Shown here piece by piece: positions 10,704 to 18,853 of a stretch of DNA of 64,000 bases. The notes under the pieces were generated by a model. It saw nothing but the letters and a program-made list of their open reading frames with translations, did not search any database and was not told the DNA's origin. The position numbers were made by a program, and so were the translations under genes. Every line of letters starts with the position of its first letter. Position 1 is the stretch's first letter. Where the stretch lies: assembly GCA_963693305.1 (NCBI GenBank), contig OY855908.1, forward strand, positions 29,446,305-29,510,304, in the 5' to 3' direction. The DNA is from Meandrina meandrites. Its lineage: Eukaryota > Cnidaria > Anthozoa > Scleractinia > Meandrinidae.

Positions 10704-11247
10704 TACCCACTGTGTGACACCCGCCTTTCAACTTATTTCCTGGTATCATATCTTTTGGTCTTAATCTGTTTGAGGCTTTAGTCAACAAATCCCCAGACAA
10801 AGCATCAATTGTGTAATTAACAGCTTTTCTCGCGATTGGTTTGGCTTTATTGGCTAACTTCTTCTGATACTCTGGTTGTCTCAGAAACTCGCTTGCAAAG
10901 TATCTTCCTTGTTTCACACCTTGCTTTGCTAAATAAGGAACTCCGTACTCAAAGAAAGCTTCAGCTGCTGTATTTCCAACTGTATCAAGAACCCCACCTC
11001 CGAACATTCTTTTTTCAGCGCGTGCAAGTTCTTCTCTCTTCTTTTTGGGTAAACCACTTCTGGTCCACTTAAATATTGGATCCAAAATATTACCTCCTTC
11101 TTGAGCACTGACAAATCTTGTCTTGGTAATGCCGCAGCTAGCACATTTTACTTTAAGCAACCTTTTACCATTTCTTGCGGTTGCAAATGTTTCACTTCCC
11201 ACCACATTAGGTGTGAAGCGCTTTTCTTCCACACAGTAAACATCCAT
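10696..11247 (-). CDS. DUF5679-like N-terminus plus basic helical protein, 183 residues
   Basis: The first 47 residues closely match the N-terminus of the PLA2-domain protein (YCVEEKRFTPN, then KVKCASCGITKTRF). The rest is basic and helix-rich with a Gly-rich turn (FGGGV) and resembles a core or cement-type virion protein, but I cannot name it. The shared module in adjacent genes suggests a duplicated targeting or packaging tag. TATAAAG lies immediately before the ATG (TATA 11251-11254). The palindrome copy at 10691 sets its C-terminus. Confidence 0.8.
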   Translation of the reverse strand: MDVYCVEEKRFTPNVVGSETFATARNGKRLLKVKCASCGITKTRFVSAQEGGNILDPIFKWTRSGLPKKKREELARAEKRMFGGGVLDTVGNTAAEAFFEYGVPYLAKQGVKQGRYFASEFLRQPEYQKKLANKAKPIARKAVNYTIDALSGDLLTKASNRLRPKDMIPGNKLKGGCHTVGSN

Positions 11248-11249
11248 CT

Positions 11250-11717
11250 TTATACATTATGTGTAAAATAATCCTTCACCACAGCCTCGTTGGCGCGTGT
11301 ATTTTCAGAAAACATGCTCAAAATATCTCGAAATGTCCGCCCTTTGTTACGTTCGTTCAGAAAAAGCAGACAGTAGTAGCCGCAGCGTACACTGGATTCC
11401 CACTGAAGCTGGTTGTCATTTCGTAGAAAGGTTTTGCTACCCTCGAGAATCAACTCAATTTCCCATTCCGCGGGCGGAGGTAAACCGAAAGAGTCAAAGT
11501 ATTCGCGCCCACCCCAGCAGCATACCCAATGGGTGCCTGGCCCTCCCAGATCATCCATGTTGATTATACAAGGGGAGTGGTTTTTCACGTGGATCTCATC
11601 TCTCGCAAATATACCTTTAATGGGGATTTTCAAGTATTGGCACCACCGCTGCAAGTCATAATCAGTTAAGGGGACATCAACGAAGGTAGGCTTTTTTTTG
11701 GTCGCCCCAAGAACCAA
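11250..11717 (-). CDS. pro: adenovirus-type maturation protease; no in-frame ATG at its start
   Basis: A Ulp1/adenain-like cysteine protease that should cleave capsid precursors. Counting from the first frame codon given (a TTG at 11717), H63 in GTHWVC, D75 in YFDSFG, a Gln-rich QLQW segment before the active site and C112 in RCGYYCL form the expected His-Asp-Cys arrangement. No ATG precedes the conserved part; the first Met in frame is near residue 54, inside the fold. The best start by the promoter rule is the ATG at 11734-11736, directly abutting TATAT, but it lies in the frame of the 123-residue gene and reaches the protease frame only by a +1 shift near the A8 run at about 11691-11698. 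Either recoding, polymerase slippage or a one-base mutation explains this. Confidence 0.88.
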   Translation of the reverse strand: MVLGATKKKPTFVDVPLTDYDLQRWCQYLKIPIKGIFARDEIHVKNHSPCIINMDDLGGPGTHWVCCWGGREYFDSFGLPPPAEWEIELILEGSKTFLRNDNQLQWESSVRCGYYCLLFLNERNKGRTFRDILSMFSENTRANEAVVKDYFTHNV

Positions 11718-12048
11718 TAAATGGTGGAGGACGCATATATGGTGGAGGGTTGATGCGCATTCCCTTTCCTCCTGTTGGGGGTTTTACCCGCATGCCGGCC
11801 CCACTCGCCATCTTGCGCACATGTCTGATTTGTGTCTTGCTCATGTCTATGTCCACGCCCGTTTTGTTTTTGATAGCGCGCTGTATTTTTTTGATCTGCC
11901 TGGCGGTCAAGTGCAAAGTGTCGCTGCCCCCGGTTATGGCCTCGTTTTTAAATCTGAGCGTAACTGCTTCTCCTGGCCCAAAGGCCCGCGCGAGGCTTAC
12001 CTTCTGCCCGTCTGAAAGTGAAATCTTGTGCGGATAGTAAGTCGTCAT
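11677..12048 (-). CDS. conserved Polinton small basic protein, 123 residues
   Basis: Begins MTTYYPHKISLSDGQK, a start I recognise from other animal Polintons without a known function. It contains LTARQIKKIQRAIKNKTG and SKTQIRHVRKM, a Lys/Arg-rich helical part, then a Gly/Pro-rich tail (PPPYMRPPPF). It may be a small virion or assembly protein. Its 3' end overlaps the protease frame by 41 bp around an A8 run. ATATAAG precedes the ATG by 2 nt. Confidence 0.82.
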   Translation of the reverse strand: MTTYYPHKISLSDGQKVSLARAFGPGEAVTLRFKNEAITGGSDTLHLTARQIKKIQRAIKNKTGVDIDMSKTQIRHVRKMASGAGMRVKPPTGGKGMRINPPPYMRPPPFIGSWGDQKKAYLR

Positions 12049-12092
12049 CTCTTATATTTCATACAAAAATTATTTTACACAGTGGGGGATCA

Positions 12093-12105
12093 GCAACTGA
12101 GTTGC
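12093..12105 (-). repeat. internal palindrome copy 3
   Basis: GCAACTGAGTTGC flanked by GGATCA and TACCCACACCC, in the spacer between the capsid-protein stop (12126) and the next leftward ATG (12048). It could act as a hairpin terminator; the only intergenic copy. Confidence 0.75.
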
Positions 12106-12125
12106 TACCCACACCCCCAGGAGTT

Positions 12126-13391
12126 TTAAACCATCACCAGCTCATTACCCACCTGCCTGAGAACAAGTTCGGACTCGTACAAAATTCCTGCATAAATGGT
12201 GTAGTCTTGCGCGTTGGCCGCCTCGTTGAGCCTGTAGTGGAAAACCATCTGCTTCGGGTCGTTGGTCATGTTATCCTTGTTTTCGCGTAAGTCAAAATAG
12301 ACTATTGGGTACAGCGTCTCGAAGTTGTTGGGCTGAAGCTGAACACCGGTGTTGTAGTCGTTTTTGCGGTACCGGTAGTTCATCAAGTCATTAAGAATGC
12401 GCAGTTTGAAGTTTTCGTCGTAGTCCAGCTCCGGATAGTACTGTGAAGAGCCGTACTGTAGCCGGCAGGTCGCCAGCTTGGCTGAATTGTCTCCGTCAAT
12501 GTCAAAGGTGTCAAAGAAGTAGGGGTTTTGAGTCAAGGCGTTCTTCTTCCTTGACTGTTGAATGAAAATGAAAACATGTTTTGCGTCTTTTAGACCAGGA
12601 TTTATCTGCCACGAACCGAAAGCGTCACGCCGACTGGGGCTGGGCTGGATCATTTCATTCAGGTACGTCCATTTCTGAGGTTTCAAAAAGTTTTCGTTTG
12701 CGAGCTTCTGCCCTTCGCTGGTGAAACGCAGCATTGGAACCCACAGCTCAAGGTTTCTCACCACTACCCTACGATCTGTGCCATCGTTTTGCCAAATCAG
12801 CTCTGCATCCGGTTGTAGCTCAATTTCGAACTCCAGCTGCATGGGGGGGAGAAGCTTGTCACTCAGCTCTTCGAAGAATGAGTACCTGTTAAGCGGTATG
12901 AGGGTTTCAACCGTGAGGCCGGCGTGGGCAAGCAAGCCTCTTTGTCTGATTCCTTGGTTAGTGGCAGCGACGGCCGTTACATTGCTATTCGTTGTGTCCA
13001 GATACCAAAACTGATTTTTTGCCGCGCTCCTCGCAAAGTCATCAGAAAAATCCAACAAGTTTTTGATGAATATTAACTTGTGAATGTTGTCTACGTTGTA
13101 AATGTTTTTGCCCGATGATTTTACCACAAGTTTGTTTATCAGTGAAAATGAGCCGTTAATGGGAGCTGACCGGACGTCCCCTGCAACTGCTGCGCCATCC
13201 GCGGTTGCCTCGAAAGTGAAATCAGCCCGGAAGTAGGCGTTATACCAGTCAAACCAGTTGTCTCGGTCGGTAGGTGTGAATTTATAGTTTGTTTTTACCT
13301 GGTGCTGATTGTTACCCGGGATAGTGATCGGTTTGTCTAACCCGATACGAACATACTCTGTTTTTTCCAAATGCCTGTGGCTTCTGAACAT
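12126..13391 (-). CDS. mcp: major capsid protein, double jelly-roll
   Basis: A 421-residue protein matching in length and layout the short cnidarian-type Polinton major capsid proteins. Recognisable segments are the N-terminal MFRSHRHLEKTEYVRIG, a WYNAYFRADFTF strand region, LVVKSSGKNIYNVDNIHKL, TLIPLNRYSFFEEL in the centre and LMNYRYRKNDYNTG near the C-terminus, spread over two jelly-roll halves. It would form trimeric hexons of an icosahedral shell. The frame is intact. TATATAT lies 7 nt before the ATG. It sits in a leftward block with protease, penton and small basic proteins, as expected for late virion genes. Confidence 0.93.
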   Translation of the reverse strand: MFRSHRHLEKTEYVRIGLDKPITIPGNNQHQVKTNYKFTPTDRDNWFDWYNAYFRADFTFEATADGAAVAGDVRSAPINGSFSLINKLVVKSSGKNIYNVDNIHKLIFIKNLLDFSDDFARSAAKNQFWYLDTTNSNVTAVAATNQGIRQRGLLAHAGLTVETLIPLNRYSFFEELSDKLLPPMQLEFEIELQPDAELIWQNDGTDRRVVVRNLELWVPMLRFTSEGQKLANENFLKPQKWTYLNEMIQPSPSRRDAFGSWQINPGLKDAKHVFIFIQQSRKKNALTQNPYFFDTFDIDGDNSAKLATCRLQYGSSQYYPELDYDENFKLRILNDLMNYRYRKNDYNTGVQLQPNNFETLYPIVYFDLRENKDNMTNDPKQMVFHYRLNEAANAQDYTIYAGILYESELVLRQVGNELVMV

Positions 13392-13422
13392 CTTCGGTTA
13401 TATATCTTTTAAAAAAATTATT

Positions 13423-13896
13423 TTAATTTTCCGCCAAATATTGATTTACTTTCAACTTTGCAGCCCGACCCGCGTTTAAAATCTGGTTCAACTTTTTCCG
13501 CGAATCCCCGCTCAACTGAGTTGCTGATACCCCACTTAGCATCTTCTTCAGTTTTTGCCGCGACTCGGTACTAAGTGTACTTCCCCGCCGCGGGGTCTTT
13601 TTACCCTTAGGTTTTACCGTAGGGGTGCGGGTAGCAACTGAGTTGCTGATACCCCGCCGCAAAACGGCTTGTATCTTGTCAGCCGCTTTTTCTTCTGCTT
13701 TTTCGGTGGCTTTTTTCAACATTTGCTTCGAGGCTTCATTTACAGCCTTCTTCAACGTCTGACGGGTGACCTTCTTTTTGAACCGCTTTCCTATATTCAT
13801 CAGGGTGTCTCTAACAACCCCCGTACCTTTGTGTTTGTATCTATATGTTCCCTTTGGCGCGTCATAATATCTCGCCCACTCGCTCGGATGATTCAT
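13423..13896 (-). CDS. basic Lys/Arg-rich virion or core-like protein, 157 residues
   Basis: The protein is strongly basic with Ala/Lys-rich predicted helix (about residues 45-85) and a PKGKKTPRRG patch, suggesting DNA binding or core packing. The N-terminus (MNHPSEWARYYDAPKGTY) is distinct. The C-terminal half contains two copies of a SxESRQKLKK/SGDSRKKLN-like segment. Two copies of the element's palindrome are embedded in frame here and encode GVSATQLS and GISNSVAT in different frames, so they look inserted rather than selected as peptide. GTATAAT sits directly before the ATG. Function is inferred only from charge and neighbours. Confidence 0.78.
   Translation of the reverse strand: MNHPSEWARYYDAPKGTYRYKHKGTGVVRDTLMNIGKRFKKKVTRQTLKKAVNEASKQMLKKATEKAEEKAADKIQAVLRRGISNSVATRTPTVKPKGKKTPRRGSTLSTESRQKLKKMLSGVSATQLSGDSRKKLNQILNAGRAAKLKVNQYLAEN
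13513..13523 (+). repeat. internal palindrome copy 4
   Basis: CAACTGAGTTG followed by CTGATACCCCAC; the left flank has diverged. Inside the 157-residue gene. Confidence 0.7.
13634..13646 (+). repeat. internal palindrome copy 5
   Basis: GCAACTGAGTTGC with the full flanks CGGGTA and TGATACCCCGC. Inside the 157-residue gene, in a different reading frame from copy 4. Confidence 0.75.
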
Positions 13897-13915
13897 TATT
13901 ATACTTATGTGTAAA

Positions 13916-14695
13916 TTATTTTTCTTTTTCTTCTTCGATGATGATGCTTAAAGCCACGTCTTGGTCATTCAGATCTATAATGTTGTTGCGCCCGTCCGTG
14001 ATCTTTATGTTTATGGAATTGATTCTATTTTTGTTCACCGGGTGCCACAGGAGGCGGCGGGGCTCTTTCGAAAAGGGGTAGCTGACGGAGAGTTCCGCGG
14101 TTGAAAAAGAGAACATAACGTCACCCCCGATGTTGTCCACGGCCCTTGTAATGAGGTCACAATGGATGTAGATCCAGTCGACGCCTCTTGTTATATTTGG
14201 GACGCGGTCGCTCCTATTGTTCGCTCCGTCTATTGTTTTCTTGTCAAAACCCAGCAGCGCAGCAAATTCACCTCCACTTAGATCAAGCTCGTAGCCGTCC
14301 TCCAACAAAATGACCGTCCGATACGTTGTGCTGTGAAAATACAGCTGGACAATAAACTTGGATTTTTCATCCTTGGGATCCACTCTTCCGATTAGTGACT
14401 GAATGGTGGTGTTGAGACCTTTGTAATCATACATCCCGTCCGGAATTGTCACGGTTTTCCAGTTCTCTGTTTTTTTCCGCCATTTGAACACGTTGTTGTT
14501 GTACCGTTTCGCGATGTTGTACCACGAATAAGACATAGATACCAGCTCATTTAACGCCGCCTTGTACTTTTTGAAGGGTTCTAAAGCGATTGGCGGGTCA
14601 AAGTTAATTGTAAAGTCATGTGACTTGCTGTTGGCGTTGTTTTGTTTGGCCAGCTGCGAGTCGAGCAACAGGTTGAAATGAAAATGGGTTGACAT
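13916..14695 (-). CDS. minor capsid (penton) protein
   Basis: A 259-residue protein matching Polinton penton-type minor capsid proteins. It has an N-terminal segment with HDFTINFDPPIALEP, a central LSGGEFAALLGFD motif and a C-terminal beta segment INIKITDGRNNIIDL followed by VALSIIIEEEKEK. A single jelly-roll pentamer at the capsid vertices is the expected role, and such vertices usually bear a spike, for which the collagen-like protein at 16252 is a candidate. The frame is intact. TATATAA lies 5 nt before the ATG. Confidence 0.9.
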   Translation of the reverse strand: MSTHFHFNLLLDSQLAKQNNANSKSHDFTINFDPPIALEPFKKYKAALNELVSMSYSWYNIAKRYNNNVFKWRKKTENWKTVTIPDGMYDYKGLNTTIQSLIGRVDPKDEKSKFIVQLYFHSTTYRTVILLEDGYELDLSGGEFAALLGFDKKTIDGANNRSDRVPNITRGVDWIYIHCDLITRAVDNIGGDVMFSFSTAELSVSYPFSKEPRRLLWHPVNKNRINSINIKITDGRNNIIDLNDQDVALSIIIEEEKEK

Positions 14696-14700
14696 GTTGC

Positions 14701-15585
14701 TTATATAATATTACTCAAAATTTCGTGGGCTTCTTTTTGTGTTATTTCCTTTAGCTTTACCAGCAGCCCTAACATCTGCTGGACCTGTTTTTTCAGCTTC
14801 AGTGAAGTGTTGCCCGCCTGTATAGACGCCAAGCTTATGTATAGCCTTTCAACCAAAGCGTTTGGATCAACACTTCCGCTTCCTTCCATTTCTCTTTCAG
14901 CATCCTCCACACCCTTGGGTAAAACCCCACTGGGCTGTTTATTCCCTTTTCTCCTGTCAAGAATTTCATCTCTTGCCCTTCTTATGTCTGCCAATGTGAA
15001 GCCGCGGAATTTTGATTTTGGGCTTTTTACAACATAGTCAGGATTGTCTTTATTTTTTGTTAACATGCTGCTCAGTGTCTGCAGGTCAACCGACTCTGAT
15101 CCCTTGATACCCGGTTCTTGTGGTGGCCCCCATTTACTTGGTTTTTCCTCTGGGCTTGCCGTTAATTCCATTTCTTCCTCTTCAGCCAAAGGTGGTAACG
15201 GTGTTGATGAAGGAGATGGTGGTGGTGTTGATGTAGGAGATGGTGGTGGTGATGATGTTGGTGTTGGTGTTGGTGATGGTGTTGGTGATGGTGTTGGTGT
15301 TGGTAGTGGAGTTTCCTCATCCGGTTTGAAATCTTCATCGAAGGGGTTATTTAAATCAAACTCATCCATACCATAGTCTGGAACCTCTTCTTTCTCTTCT
15401 TTTGGTGCCGTCCCTACTTGGAGTTTGTCAAGCCGCGATGTGATAGGTTTGAACAAATCCTCACCTGATAGCTGGCCAAACTCTTTATCTATTTTGTTAT
15501 TTTTTATTGCCGCGAGAATGCTGTCGTTCTGCTGCTCAACTTCAGCCTTTTCGCTGACAAGTTTTCGCCACTTCTTCATGGACAT
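14701..15585 (-). CDS. Polinton protein with Pro/Thr/Ser linker, 294 residues
   Basis: The start at 15585 (MSMKKWRKL) is preferred to the frame start at 15627 because it lies 10 nt from TATATATA. An N-terminal charged helix is followed by an acidic region, a low-complexity linker of about 45 residues of Pro/Thr/Ser (TPSPTPSPTPTP-like; a GGTGTTGGTGAT minisatellite in DNA at about 15195-15310), and a C-terminal helical domain with LVERLYISLASIQAGNTS that recurs in Polinton proteins. The linker suggests two tethered domains, perhaps scaffold and capsid-binding; this is inference. Confidence 0.78.
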   Translation of the reverse strand: MSMKKWRKLVSEKAEVEQQNDSILAAIKNNKIDKEFGQLSGEDLFKPITSRLDKLQVGTAPKEEKEEVPDYGMDEFDLNNPFDEDFKPDEETPLPTPTPSPTPSPTPTPTSSPPPSPTSTPPPSPSSTPLPPLAEEEEMELTASPEEKPSKWGPPQEPGIKGSESVDLQTLSSMLTKNKDNPDYVVKSPKSKFRGFTLADIRRARDEILDRRKGNKQPSGVLPKGVEDAEREMEGSGSVDPNALVERLYISLASIQAGNTSLKLKKQVQQMLGLLVKLKEITQKEAHEILSNII

Positions 15586-15614
15586 ATTTTTGCCGTATAT
15601 ATAACAGAAAAAAA
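15586..15614. promoter_or_regulatory. bidirectional TATA promoter
   Basis: TATATATAA at 15596-15604 is centred between two divergent ATGs, with 10 nt on each side (15585 leftward, 15615 rightward). There is no room for separate promoters, so one TATA element probably drives both the nine-gene leftward block and the ATPase/fibre pair. Confidence 0.6.
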
Positions 15615-16247
15615 ATGAAAATCCCAAATTACGACCCCAGTTTGACTACAAAAAGTAATTACAAGCAAGGCCACCCTTGTATGCCAGCAAATACCTTTCG
15701 TATGCTTATTTGCGGGCCGAGCAACTCTGGTAAAACAAATATTCTCATGCATATGCTTTACAGGCTGTTGGTCTACGACAAAATTTACCTTTGCACAAAG
15801 AACCTGCATCAAGACAAGTACCAATATATGATTGATGATTTCGATAAAAGAGTCAATCCTGCGGCTGGGTATAGTGTTATTGAAGGCGCCAACGATGTTA
15901 TTCCTCTTGAGATGCTGCCCACTGACAACCAAAAAATTGTAATCTTCGATGATATGGTTTGTGAAAAAAACCAAAACGACATTATCGATTATTTTATGAA
16001 CGGGCGGCAGCGCAATTGCAGCGTCATTTATCTTTCTCAAAGCTACTTCAAGACCTCCAAAAACATCCGTGATAATTGCACCCACTTTTGCATTTTCAAC
16101 TTTCTTCCCAGAGAAAATAACCGTATTGCTGATGAATTGGGAATTGACAGAGAGCTGCTTGAAAGGGCTACCGATGCTAAATATTCTTTTTTATACTACG
16201 ACAAACCAAAAAAAACCACACTCAAAAATTTTGATGAAGATATATAG
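15615..16247 (+). CDS. genome-packaging ATPase (A32/FtsK-HerA type)
   Basis: A 210-residue P-loop ATPase. Walker A is GPSNSGKT (34-41), Walker B is VIFDDM (109-114), and a sensor-like YLSQSYF follows near 139-145. Length and motifs match Polinton and nucleocytoplasmic virus packaging ATPases that drive DNA into preformed capsids. The frame is intact. The next gene starts 4 nt after the stop codon, and its TATATA overlaps the end of this one. Confidence 0.95.
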   Translation: MKIPNYDPSLTTKSNYKQGHPCMPANTFRMLICGPSNSGKTNILMHMLYRLLVYDKIYLCTKNLHQDKYQYMIDDFDKRVNPAAGYSVIEGANDVIPLEMLPTDNQKIVIFDDMVCEKNQNDIIDYFMNGRQRNCSVIYLSQSYFKTSKNIRDNCTHFCIFNFLPRENNRIADELGIDRELLERATDAKYSFLYYDKPKKTTLKNFDEDI

Positions 16248-16251
16248 AAGA

Positions 16252-17871
16252 ATGGGATATCTTAACGGTGCGACGGGTGCAACTCAAACACATGAAGAGT
16301 CCGCTTCAATCCGAGGGAAAACCGGCCCTGCCGGCCCTGCTGGTCCAACTGGCGCAACTGGACCCGCGGGCCCTAAAGGTGAAAAAGGTGATAAGGGAAA
16401 TACTGGCCCGCAAGGACCTAAAGGAGATAAAGGCGATGCTGGGGAAAAAGGAATAAAAGGTGATAGAGGCTCACAGGGGCCGCCCGGACCTGCTGGTCCT
16501 TCGGGAGCAACGGGACCTACAGGACCAACCGGAGCTACAGGACCTACGGGACCCACTGGAGCTACAGGACCCGCGGGTTCAAAGGGAGCTATGGGGGATA
16601 AAGGTGAAAAGGGGGAAAAGGGTGATAGTGGGGATATGTCATCAGCTAGCGTTACTGGTGACATTGTCATGAACGACCATGCAATCAAACAGCTCGCAAA
16701 TCCTGTCGGCGATCAAGATGCTGTAAATCTCACTTCAATGAAAAAATATGTGGGCTCCTCTGCAATTACAACTGGGCACGCCCATAAAAAGAATGACTTA
16801 GGTTTTTTAACCCAAAGGGTTGGTGTTTCAGCTGTAAACAATATTTCTTCTGTTACAGTTAAAGACTTTACATCCAACCTTCACAGTGTCAATAAAAAGG
16901 CTTACACTTTTAACATTATAAAAACAAGTGACAATTCTTTCAACTCGCGTTTGGCGTTGAATAAAACACCTCTAAAAGAAGGAGAGTACACTATATGTGT
17001 TGAGTTCTTTTACCCTAAAAACAAAAACGACCAAAACTGGTTTCTTAACCCTTTAAACAAGTTGGCCTCCAGTACTATTACCTACCACACCAAACGCTTT
17101 GCCACCCATAACCCTCCGTATATAAGGATCATTTTTAATACTTACAAATTAAAAGATAAGAATGACGACACTATCTATTTTGACATTTTAAATCCGGGTT
17201 ATGATGGTTCAGCACCTAGTGAAAAGGCCGCTTTAATCATTTACGGTGTAAAGGGGTATCAATCAGATATAGACGGAATTATTTACGATGATGTTTTCTT
17301 TCTCGCTTCCGACGGTGATTTTACTCTACAAACAAATTTAGATATGAACTTTTTTCAAATAAAAAATTATGATCCAGGCTTCGCAACAGACAACGATACA
17401 ATCAAATTACAAAAAGATTTAGATCTAAACGGTTATGCGATAAAAAATATCAGACCAAGAGTAGTAATACCTGGAGAATGGAAATCAGATGAAAATAAAG
17501 TAGGTAAAAGAACTTATGTTAAATTCGGTAATTCCATTGCTGTAATGTCGCCATTTCCTTGCTTAATTGAGGGTGTCTCAGCTTTAATTATCGAAGAAAA
17601 GGTTCCCTCTCAACCTTATGACAGAATAGGTTTTGTTTTTAGAAAACCTGGCACTTTGTTAGCTGAGGCTCCCTTTATAAGCGTACGTAATGCTAATGGT
17701 TTAAGATACCAATATACGGAGGCTAGTATTGGCGGTGATTTTATAAGATTAGATCCAGGACAGTATATTATGGTTTATTTATCTCATCACGACGAACCAA
17801 ATATACCCCCACCTAATTCAAAACATGTATTAGTAAGTTTAATTTTAATAGACGATTTTTCTTTTAGGTAG
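16252..17871 (+). CDS. collagen-like fibre/spike protein candidate, 539 residues
   Basis: The start at 16252 is chosen because TATATA (16241-16246) lies 5 nt upstream; the frame is open further back only by overlap with the ATPase. Residues 22 to about 128 are roughly 35 Gly-X-Y triplets ([20 protein letters not shown]), a collagen triple helix. It is followed by [22 protein letters not shown] (start only shown in part; about 136-157), a pattern common at the base of trimeric phage tail fibres, a related [20 protein letters not shown] segment near 363, and a C-terminal beta-rich region that could be a receptor-binding head. The gene lies directly after the ATPase. Base composition becomes AT-richer in the second half. 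A vertex spike is my inference; a host-derived collagen is less likely because there are no introns. Confidence 0.82.
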   Translation: MGYLNGATGATQTHEESASIRGKTGPAGPAGPTGATGPAGPKGEKGDKGNTGPQGPKGDKGDAGEKGIKGDRGSQGPPGPAGPSGATGPTGPTGATGPTGPTGATGPAGSKGAMGDKGEKGEKGDSGDMSSASVTGDIVMNDHAIKQLANPVGDQDAVNLTSMKKYVGSSAITTGHAHKKNDLGFLTQRVGVSAVNNISSVTVKDFTSNLHSVNKKAYTFNIIKTSDNSFNSRLALNKTPLKEGEYTICVEFFYPKNKNDQNWFLNPLNKLASSTITYHTKRFATHNPPYIRIIFNTYKLKDKNDDTIYFDILNPGYDGSAPSEKAALIIYGVKGYQSDIDGIIYDDVFFLASDGDFTLQTNLDMNFFQIKNYDPGFATDNDTIKLQKDLDLNGYAIKNIRPRVVIPGEWKSDENKVGKRTYVKFGNSIAVMSPFPCLIEGVSALIIEEKVPSQPYDRIGFVFRKPGTLLAEAPFISVRNANGLRYQYTEASIGGDFIRLDPGQYIMVYLSHHDEPNIPPPNSKHVLVSLILIDDFSFR

Positions 17872-18213
17872 TAAGCCTAATAAGTTTTGATGTTCCTTTC
17901 TGCCCGCTTGGCTTGGTAATATATGTAAACAGCTCGAATTATAAAGCGCAGCTGTCAATCAATTCTTATTCTGTGGTTTACCTCCCACGCAAATCTTTTG
18001 TTTTTACATTCTTCAGTGCTAAAATTCTGTGGTTTAGCCTAAAAAAATTACAGAGCAATCAAATCTATTGTTCTTTCGCTCCGCTCTGCTTATTTTTTAA
18101 AAAAAAAAACAAATTAAGACCTGTCAGTTTTCTATTTAGACGTTAGTAAGATTATGTAAATACGCAAAGTTCAAGAACTTTCTTGAATATAATTACACGG
18201 GAAGACACGCAAA
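17872..18213. other. noncoding AT-rich spacer inside the Polinton
   Basis: No supported gene. The region has T- and A-runs (about 18090-18115) and a TTCAAGAACTTTCTTGAATATA near 18168-18190, an inverted TTCAAG/CTTGAA pair just upstream of the small frame at 18214. Confidence 0.4.
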
Positions 18214-18360
18214 ATGATTTCACTATTTCATGCACTTATGTATGTTATAAACGAAATTTCAACACCTGTTTGGCAAAACGAGGTCAGACAGATAGCACGT
18301 CAAGTAGTGGAGGCTATGAGAGAGGCGGAAAAAAATAAACAGTCTCGCTTGGTAAGTTAA
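18214..18360 (+). CDS. possible 48-residue small protein
   Basis: A short frame starting MISLFHALMYVINE and ending NKQSRLVS, with a hydrophobic N-terminal third and a charged helical remainder (REAEKNK). AATATAATTA lies about 20 nt upstream. The end contains GGTAAGT, a perfect splice-donor-like string, so it could instead be a first exon. No homologue is recognised. Confidence 0.35.
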   Translation: MISLFHALMYVINEISTPVWQNEVRQIARQVVEAMREAEKNKQSRLVS

Positions 18361-18422
18361 CTTCACTCAATATTGGGCTTGTGTAATATAAATATTGGTT
18401 TCCGCTCTTCTTCTCAGAAATA

Positions 18423-18824
18423 TCACCAACCTACGTCGAAAGATTTCTTAAAACACTCATCATAATCATCTTCATTATAAATAGGATAGCCGAGATAGTG
18501 TCTGAATCCATTTCTAATACACAGATTACAGAGACCATTTCGCGAACATCTGCTTCTGTCACATTTATAACAGAACAAGACCCTTACAATTTGTTTATTG
18601 CGAACGCAAAATGGTGCTTCTTTGATTGCAGCATGAACTTCGTCCCAGCCAAGAGTTTTTCGCTGTCTGAGCTTCATTTTAATATATCCTTTGCGGATTT
18701 CTTTTCGAACCTCGTCCCAGCCAAGCATTTTTCGCTGCCAGAGTTTTATTATAATATACTCCGTACAGATTTTTTCTCGAAGTTCTAGTGGAAGTGCTTT
18801 TATTAATTCCAATGTGTCTGCCAT
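18423..18824 (-). CDS. Polinton Cys-cluster protein with duplicated motif, 133 residues
   Basis: The N-terminal half contains a tandem duplication, IKLWQRKMLGWDEV and MKLRQRKTLGWDEV, about 23 residues apart. The C-terminal half has a Cys cluster CYKC, SRC, GLCNLC compatible with one or two zinc sites. I recall similar LGWDEVH proteins in cnidarian sequences and large DNA viruses but cannot assign a function. GTATAC lies 7 nt before the ATG. It is the second gene from the right end, reading inward. Confidence 0.72.
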   Translation of the reverse strand: MADTLELIKALPLELREKICTEYIIIKLWQRKMLGWDEVRKEIRKGYIKMKLRQRKTLGWDEVHAAIKEAPFCVRNKQIVRVLFCYKCDRSRCSRNGLCNLCIRNGFRHYLGYPIYNEDDYDECFKKSFDVGW

Positions 18825-18853
18825 TTCAGCGTATACACTGTCGGCATAACTCT

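Noticed and set aside
16284..16688. Leftward Pro/Gly-rich frame opposite the collagen-like region
   Set aside because: It is the antisense of Gly-X-Y codons; the rightward frame has the promoter motif and a coherent protein.
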